From the NCBI RefSeq assembly GCF_000725625.1, contig NZ_JOHS01000029.1, positions 62,001 to 126,000 on the forward strand: DNA of 64,000 nt, given 5' to 3'. A model generated the notes under the pieces. It worked only from the letters and a program-made list of their open reading frames with translations, was not told the DNA's origin and did no database searches. Each line of letters opens with the position of its first letter. Within the stretch, counting starts at the first letter, position 1. The DNA comes from Streptomyces sp. NRRL F-6676. Its GTDB lineage: Bacteria; Actinomycetota; Actinomycetes; Streptomycetales; Streptomycetaceae. Positions 59,205 through 64,000 of the stretch are shown one piece after another. Both the position numbers and the translations under genes were made by a program.

Positions 59205-61277
59205 GTGCCCAAGCTGCTGCCGCTCATCGGCTCGCATCCCGGCGGACGGTCCGCCCTGACCTGTCGGTTCCGCTGCGGTGACGCCTGCTTCCACGAGGTG
59301 CCCAACGCCAGCGACAACGAGTACGTGGGCGACGTCATCGCCGGTGCCGTGCGCCGGCGCGCGCTGCTGCGCGGGGCCGCCGTCACCGCGGTCGTGGCGG
59401 CGACGGGCGCGGTCGGCGTCACCGCCGGTGCCCCCGGGGCGAGCGCCGCCCCGGCCGCGCACGGCGGCCACGGTGCCGCGAAGAAGGGCGGCCGCCGCGC
59501 CGCCCGCGGGCTGCGCTTCGACGCCGTCGCGCCGAACACCGCCGACGCCGTCACCGTCCCCGACGACTACCGGCAGAACGTCGTCATCCGTTGGGGAGAA
59601 CCGATTCTGCGCGGGGCGCCCGCCTTCGACCCGGAGAACCAGACCGCCAAGGCGCAGGCCGGGCAGTTCGGTTACAACAACGACTTCCTCGCTCTCCTCC
59701 CGCTCCCCGGTGAGCACAACCGGCAGCTTCTCGTCGCCAACCACGAGTACACCGACGAGATCCTGATGTTCCGCGGCTACGACGCTGAGAACCCGACCCG
59801 GCAGCAGGTCGAGGTCGCCTGGGCCGCGCACGGTCTCTCCGCCGTCGTGGTGGAGGGGGACCGGCGGACCGGACGGCTCGTCGCCGTGCCCCGGCACCAC
59901 CTCAACCGGCGCGTCACCGCCACCACCGAGTTCCGCCTCACCGGCCCCGCCGCCGGCTCCGACCTGCTGAAGACCTCCGTCGACCGCACCGGCCGCAAGG
60001 TGCTCGGCACCCTCAACAACTGCTCCGGCGGCACCACCCCGTGGGGCACCACGCTGCACGGCGAGGAGAACTTCAACCAGTACTTCGCGAACGGCTCCCG
60101 CGCCACCGACACCCGCTACGGCATCGGCACGGGCACCACCGAGCGCAAGTGGGAACGGTTCGACAAGCGGTTCGACATCGCCCAGGAGCCCAACGAGGTC
60201 CACCGCTTCGGCTACGTCGTCGAGTTCGACCCGTACGACCCCGACTCCACGCCCCGCAAGCACACCGCGCTCGGCCGCTTCAAGCACGAGGCGGCGACCG
60301 TGCGGATGACCGACGACGGCCGGCCCGTCGTCTACACCGGCGACGACGAACGGTTCGACTACTTCTACAAGTTCGTCGGCAGCAAGCGGATGCACAAGGG
60401 CAACAGCCGCGCCGCCCATGAGCACAACCTCACCCTCCTCGACGAGGGCACCCTCTACGTCGCCCGCCTCACCGGCGACTCGCCCGCGGCCGACATCGAC
60501 GGCACCGGGAAGCTGCCCGCCGACGGCGAGTTCGACGGCGGCGGCGAGTGGATCCCGCTGGCCACCGCCACCGCGAAGGGCGCCGTCTCGCACGTCGAGG
60601 GGATGACGGCCGAGGAGGTCTTCGTCTTCACGCGCCTCGCCGGTGACAAGGCGGGCGCCACCAAGATGGACCGCCCCGAGGACATCGAGCCCTCCCCGCG
60701 CACCGGCAAGGTGTACGTGGCGCTCACCAACAACACCAACCGCGGCAAGAGCGGGTACGCCGCCGCCGACGAGCCCAACCCGCGCAACGCCAACAAGCAC
60801 GGGCACGTCCTGGAGCTCACCGAGCGCCGCAACCGCGCGGACGCCACCACGTTCGGCTGGTCGCTGTTCCTGGTCGCGGGCGACCCGGAGGACCCCTCCA
60901 CCTACTTCGCGGGCTTCCCCAAGGACCGGGTCAGCCCGATCTCCTGCCCGGACAACGTCGCCTTCGACCCGCACGGCAACCTGTGGATCTCCACCGACGG
61001 CAACCAGCTCGGCTCGCACGACGGACTGTTCGGCGTCGCCGTGCAGGGTGACCGGCGCGGTGAGCTGAAGCAGTTCCTGACCGTGCCGACCGGCGCCGAG
61101 ACCTGCGGCCCGCTGGTGCAGGACCGCCGGGTCCTGGTGGCCGTGCAGCACCCCGGCGAGGTCGACGGGGCGACGGTGGACCGGCCCGCCAGCACCTGGC
61201 CCGACGGCCCCGGCCGCATCGTCCGCCCGGCGGTCGTCGCGGTGTGGCGCGCGGACGGGGAGGACGTCGGCGTCTGA
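59205..61277 (+). CDS. PhoX family (DUF839) alkaline phosphatase, Tat-exported
   Basis: 690 residues from GTG at 59205 with ggggag upstream. The N-terminal 50 residues precede a twin-arginine segment, RRRALLRGAAVTAVVAATGAVGVTAGAPGASAAPAAHG. PhoX hallmarks include FGYNNDFLALLPLPGEHNRQLLVANHEYTDEILMF, NNCSGGTTPWGTTLHGEENFNQYF, YTGDDERFDYFYKFV, MDRPEDIEPSPRTGKVYVALTNNTNRG and PDNVAFDPHGNLWISTDGNQ. The enzyme uses Ca2+ and Fe3+ and releases phosphate from esters outside the cell (family knowledge). A PHO-box-like element upstream fits phosphate control. Confidence 0.87.
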   Translation: MPKLLPLIGSHPGGRSALTCRFRCGDACFHEVPNASDNEYVGDVIAGAVRRRALLRGAAVTAVVAATGAVGVTAGAPGASAAPAAHGGHGAAKKGGRRAARGLRFDAVAPNTADAVTVPDDYRQNVVIRWGEPILRGAPAFDPENQTAKAQAGQFGYNNDFLALLPLPGEHNRQLLVANHEYTDEILMFRGYDAENPTRQQVEVAWAAHGLSAVVVEGDRRTGRLVAVPRHHLNRRVTATTEFRLTGPAAGSDLLKTSVDRTGRKVLGTLNNCSGGTTPWGTTLHGEENFNQYFANGSRATDTRYGIGTGTTERKWERFDKRFDIAQEPNEVHRFGYVVEFDPYDPDSTPRKHTALGRFKHEAATVRMTDDGRPVVYTGDDERFDYFYKFVGSKRMHKGNSRAAHEHNLTLLDEGTLYVARLTGDSPAADIDGTGKLPADGEFDGGGEWIPLATATAKGAVSHVEGMTAEEVFVFTRLAGDKAGATKMDRPEDIEPSPRTGKVYVALTNNTNRGKSGYAAADEPNPRNANKHGHVLELTERRNRADATTFGWSLFLVAGDPEDPSTYFAGFPKDRVSPISCPDNVAFDPHGNLWISTDGNQLGSHDGLFGVAVQGDRRGELKQFLTVPTGAETCGPLVQDRRVLVAVQHPGEVDGATVDRPASTWPDGPGRIVRPAVVAVWRADGEDVGV

Positions 61278-61284
61278 CGTCCGG

Positions 61285-61322
61285 GACGGGGGCGCGGCGG
61301 GGTGACCGGCCGCGCCCCCGTC
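61285..61322. terminator. Hairpin between PhoX-like gene and convergent membrane-protein gene
   Basis: gacgggggcgcgg (61285-61297) pairs with ccgcgcccccgtc (61310-61322) over a 12-base loop, between the two stops. Confidence 0.8.
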
Positions 61323-61332
61323 CTGTCCCGTC

Positions 61333-61791
61333 CTACCGGGGCGTCTTCGACGTCGTCGTACGGTCCCCGTCCGTGCCGGTGCCGCCGATCCGGTCCGAGG
61401 TGGCCAGGGACCAGATCACGAAGCCGCCCAGGGCGATGGAGATGAGGGCCCAGACGGGGGCGTACGGCAGGAAGAGGAACCACTCGATCATGTAGAGGGC
61501 CGCGAGAGCGATGCCGACCGCGCGGCCCCACTCGGCGCCGGTGAGCACGGCCCAGCCGGCCAGCGCCAGCAGCGCGCCGATGACCAGGTGGATCCAGCCC
61601 CAGCCGGTCAGGCTGAACTTGTACACATAGTCGCCGACGTGCGTGTACACGTCGCTCGTGGCGATCCCGGCGATGCCGTTGAGCACGCCGAGGATGCCGG
61701 TGACCATCATCAGCACACCGGCGAAGACCGTGCCGCCGGTCGCCCAGGCGGAGCGTCGCGGGTGCGGGGTGGAAGAGGTGTACTGAACCAT
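61333..61791 (-). CDS. Four-helix integral membrane protein (DUF7144-like)
   Basis: 152 residues from ATG at 61791. Four hydrophobic helices: ATGGTVFAGVLMMVTGILGVLNGIAGIA, YKFSLTGWGWIHLVIGALLALAGWAVLTGAEW, RAVGIALAALYMIEWFLFLPYAPVW and ALISIALGGFVIWSLATS. A short Thr/Gly/Asp tail follows. The motif SLTGWGWIHLVIGALL is characteristic of this actinobacterial family. Function unknown. It is convergent with the PhoX-like gene. Confidence 0.8.
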   Translation of the reverse strand: MVQYTSSTPHPRRSAWATGGTVFAGVLMMVTGILGVLNGIAGIATSDVYTHVGDYVYKFSLTGWGWIHLVIGALLALAGWAVLTGAEWGRAVGIALAALYMIEWFLFLPYAPVWALISIALGGFVIWSLATSDRIGGTGTDGDRTTTSKTPR

Positions 61792-61955
61792 GGGGCCTCG
61801 TCTCGTCGGCGTCTCCTGGGCCGATCGGTCCTCGGCGTCGCCTCGGCCGACCGGGTGGGTGCCTTCACCGGCAGCTTCACCCGGAAGGGGCAGGGATGCG
61901 CGCGGTACGGGGCCGAACGGGTGACAGTATTCGTACGTGAGTGCGAGAAGTCGGC

Positions 61956-62795
61956 CTACTCGACCAGGGCGCCGCTGCCCAGCGCCACCGCGAGGCGTTC
62001 GGCGTCCCGCGTGCCGGGTTCGGCGGTGTAGACGGTGATGCGCAGGTCGTCGAGGGCGTCCAGGAGCGTGTCGCAGTCGAGCGTCATCCGGCCGGCCGCG
62101 GGATGCTCCACGAGCTTGCGCCGGGACGGGCTCGGCAGCGGCGGCGGGACGTCGGCGTCCCACAGTTCGGTGAACCGCGGGGCGGCCTCGGCGAGCGCGC
62201 CGACGAGCCGCCGCAGCGCCCGGTCGCCCGGGTAGCGCAGGGCGGTCAGGCGCAGGTCGGCGACGAGCCGCGCCTCGTGTTCGGCCTGCTCCCGCGCGGT
62301 GTGCACGACCCGGCCGGCCGGCCCGGCGAGGTTGCGCCAGACGGCGTTGCGTTCGAGGCCGCGCCAGGCGGACGTGGCGCCCATCAGCGCGTCGTACGGA
62401 CCGTTGGCGAGGAGCAGGTTCCAGCTCGCGTCGTGCACGGCGACCGGGGTGTGCGCCAGCCGGTCGAGCAGTCGGCGCACGCTCGGCGCGAGCCGCGAGG
62501 GGACGACCTCGGGGCCGGGGACGGTGTGCCCGGCCAGCCGGTACAGCAGGTCCCGCTCCGGTTCGGACAGGCGCAGCGCCCGGGCGAGCGCCTCCACCAC
62601 CTGGGCGGAGGGCGCGGTCGCCCGGCCCTGTTCGAGCCGGGTCAGATAGTCGGCCGAGACCCCGGCGAGCGCGGACAGCTCCTCGCGGCGCAGCCCGGGG
62701 GCCCGCCGGCGCCGGCCGACCGGGACACCCGCGCTCTCCGGCGTGACGCGTTCGCGCCAGCGGCGTACCGTCCGGCCGAACTCCCACGTCTCCAT
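61956..62795 (-). CDS. XRE-HTH regulator with MmyB-like ligand domain
   Basis: 279 residues from ATG at 62795. The helix-turn-helix is preceded by the family mark RRRAPGLRREELSALAGVSADYLTRLEQGRATAPSAQVVEALARALRLSEPERDLLYRLAG. The C-terminal PAS-like MmyB domain contains VAVHDASWNLLLANGPYDALMG, ERNAVWRNLAGP and HPAAGRMTLDCDTLLDALDDLRITVYTAEPGTRDAERL. In this family the regulator typically represses an adjacent divergent dehydrogenase gene, as here with the SDR at 62909. An inverted repeat lies in the shared 113-bp region. Confidence 0.85.
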   Translation of the reverse strand: METWEFGRTVRRWRERVTPESAGVPVGRRRRAPGLRREELSALAGVSADYLTRLEQGRATAPSAQVVEALARALRLSEPERDLLYRLAGHTVPGPEVVPSRLAPSVRRLLDRLAHTPVAVHDASWNLLLANGPYDALMGATSAWRGLERNAVWRNLAGPAGRVVHTAREQAEHEARLVADLRLTALRYPGDRALRRLVGALAEAAPRFTELWDADVPPPLPSPSRRKLVEHPAAGRMTLDCDTLLDALDDLRITVYTAEPGTRDAERLAVALGSGALVE

Positions 62796-62834
62796 GGTCC
62801 CAGTGTGCGCCAGGGGCCCCGCCGTTGTCCCCCC

Positions 62835-62863
62835 TTGTCCTGGCCCTGGCACACCCAGGACAA
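62835..62863. promoter_or_regulatory. Inverted repeat between XRE regulator and SDR gene
   Basis: ttgtcctgg (62835-62843) and ccaggacaa (62855-62863) are perfect 9-bp arms with an 11-base spacer. A further ttgtcc lies at about 62825. Likely the operator of the XRE/MmyB-type regulator; centre 60 bp before the SDR start. Confidence 0.6.
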
Positions 62864-62908
62864 CGGGACGGCTGGCTGAGCACCGCCCGTTGGCCGAGGG
62901 TCGGTCCC

Positions 62909-63865
62909 ATGACCACCACCGAATCCGGCATCGGCACCGGAACCGTCCTGCTCACCGGACCGACCCGGGGCCTGGGCCGGTCCGCCGTCCTCGCCATGGC
63001 CCGCCGCCCGGCGGCCGACCGCCCCGACCTGCTGCTGGTGGGCCGCGCCGGCGCGGACCTCACCCGCATCGCCGAAGAGGCGCGCGCCCTCGGCGCGAGG
63101 GTCCACGAGATCGGCTGCGACCTGGCCCGGCTCGCCGACGTACGCGCCGCCGCGGCGGCCGCCCGCGCCCTGCTCGACGCCGGGGCGGTACGGCCGCTGC
63201 GCGCGCTCGTGGCCAACGCCGGGACCATGTCGACCGACATCCGCACCGCGACCGCCGACGGTCACGAGCTGACGTTCGCCGTCAACTACCTGGCCCACGC
63301 CCTGCTCATCGGCGATCTGCTCGGCTCGCTCGCCGCGCCGGCCCGGGTCGTCCTGCTCGGCTCGAACGTCTACAGCGCGAACCTCTACCGCAAGCTGATG
63401 GGAGTGCCCGAGGCGAAGTGGCGCGACCCCCTTGAACTCGCCCGTCCCGCGACCGGCGACAAGAACCCCGGCTTCTCCGCGTCCGGCACCGCCTACGCCG
63501 ACGCCAAGCTCGCGATCCTGTACTACGCCCACGAGCTCCAGCGCCGTGCCGCGGCCGGCGTGAACGTGCTGGTGTTCGAGCCGGGGTGGATGCCCGGCAG
63601 CGCGCTGGGCCGGGGCGCGCCCGCCGCCTTCCAGGCGATGGGGCGCGGCCTGGGCAGGATGCCCGGGGTGTCGACCCCGGAGAACTCCGGACCGAAGCTG
63701 GCCTCGGTCGTGCTCGACGACCGGTGGGCCGGGCTGCGGGACGGTGCCTTCGTGATGAAGGACAAGGTGACGGAGGTACGCCCCGTCGCCCACGACCGGG
63801 AACGGGAGCGGCGGTTGTGGGAGGCGACGGAGCAGCTTCTGGCGGAAGTGCGGCCGGTCGGCTGA
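62909..63865 (+). CDS. Short-chain dehydrogenase/reductase
   Basis: 318 residues from ATG at 62909. The cofactor motif is LLTGPTRGLGRSAVLAMARR (TGxxxGLG), followed by LVANAGTMST (NAG) and VVLLGSNVYSANLY (catalytic Ser). The catalytic TAYADAKLAILYYAHEL supplies Tyr and Lys in YxxxK, and FEPGWMPGSALGRG follows. The length is that of retinol-dehydrogenase-like or protochlorophyllide-reductase-like SDRs. NADP preference is likely from the Arg residues in the first strand turn. The substrate is unknown. It is divergent from its probable XRE repressor. Confidence 0.83.
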   Translation: MTTTESGIGTGTVLLTGPTRGLGRSAVLAMARRPAADRPDLLLVGRAGADLTRIAEEARALGARVHEIGCDLARLADVRAAAAAARALLDAGAVRPLRALVANAGTMSTDIRTATADGHELTFAVNYLAHALLIGDLLGSLAAPARVVLLGSNVYSANLYRKLMGVPEAKWRDPLELARPATGDKNPGFSASGTAYADAKLAILYYAHELQRRAAAGVNVLVFEPGWMPGSALGRGAPAAFQAMGRGLGRMPGVSTPENSGPKLASVVLDDRWAGLRDGAFVMKDKVTEVRPVAHDRERERRLWEATEQLLAEVRPVG

Positions 63866-63869
63866 GGTG

Positions 63870-64000
63870 TCAGGCGTCCAGCGTCGCCAGGAACCGTCCC
63901 AGGGCCGCGTCGAAGAGGTCCGGGCGTTCCAGGTTGGGGAGGTGGGCGGCGCCCTCGACCACCTCCAGGGTCGAGGAGGGCAGGGCGGCGTGCATGGCCT
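63870..64000 (-). CDS. Alpha/beta hydrolase, C-terminal end only (cut by window edge)
   Basis: The minus-strand frame ending at a TGA at 63870-63872 reads AMHAALPSSTLEVVEGAAHLPNLERPDLFDAALGRFLATLDA. The segment VVEGAAHLPNLERPDLFDAALGRFL contains the catalytic histidine (AAHLPNLE) and final helix of 3-oxoadipate enol-lactonase-like alpha/beta hydrolases. The remainder lies beyond 64000. Convergent with the SDR gene, only 4 bp between stops. Confidence 0.7.
   Translation of the reverse strand, partial: AMHAALPSSTLEVVEGAAHLPNLERPDLFDAALGRFLATLDA

Overview
The window is very GC-rich, with GTG/TTG starts, 4-bp ATGA/GTGA gene overlaps, mycothiol-type enzymes, a Bpa-type proteasome activator, WhiJ/BldB-type regulators and almost no TTA codons. 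This points to a Streptomyces chromosome. Two parS sites (one a perfect 16-mer at 39802-39817) and several DnaA-box-like 9-mers suggest the core region not far from oriC. That placement is inference; no oriC is visible.

Layout. 1-8.3 kb: phenylacetate catabolism (paaN at the left edge, divergent paaH and a TetR/PaaR-like repressor), then an Lrp/AsnC regulator divergent from a first branched-chain 2-oxoacid dehydrogenase operon (E1alpha, E1beta, E2). 8.3-13 kb: a MobA-DUF6457 fusion with a His-rich insert, an unusual MoeA-like protein, a K+ channel whose start lies inside a parS site, and a quinone oxidoreductase. 13-18.6 kb: a cell-surface protein, bpa, and two divergent Ser/Thr kinases. 19-23 kb: a second E1alpha/E1beta/E2 operon. 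23-32.5 kb: D-Ala-D-Ala carboxypeptidase, GntR regulator with MFS permease, mycothiol-dependent enzyme, nitrilase-type hydrolase, LURP-one protein, NHL-thioredoxin protein, small membrane protein and M18 aminopeptidase. 32.6-41.7 kb: acyl-CoA dehydrogenase, SseB-like protein with a 25-bp tandem array, pirin, AI-2E-type permease, a PP2C/anti-sigma kinase switch protein and aspS. 41.8-49.8 kb: small secreted SH3-like protein, two-component system, and a convergent MacAB-like export operon with a lipoprotein, followed by an alpha/beta hydrolase.

49.8-55.8 kb looks accessory: a HigBA-type toxin-antitoxin pair under a palindromic operator, a shortened Rpn-like gene, an AbaA/WhiJ/BldB-type cluster with two DUF397 genes, an ECF sigma factor with a membrane partner, an orphan secreted protein and a 39-residue membrane peptide. 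The only two in-frame TTA (bldA) codons I found by eye are here. 55.8-64 kb: metG, a VWA-domain protein, a Tat-exported PhoX-like phosphatase behind a PHO-box-like element, a membrane protein, an XRE regulator divergent from a short-chain dehydrogenase, and the C-terminal end of an alpha/beta hydrolase.

The most notable cross-window signals are: one PaaR-type operator in both the paa and bkd promoter regions; DnaA-box-like 9-mers in three promoter regions; repeat arrays that begin at or copy the stop codons of neighbouring genes; and a histidine kinase sensor domain whose cysteine motifs resemble those of the adjacent lipoprotein.
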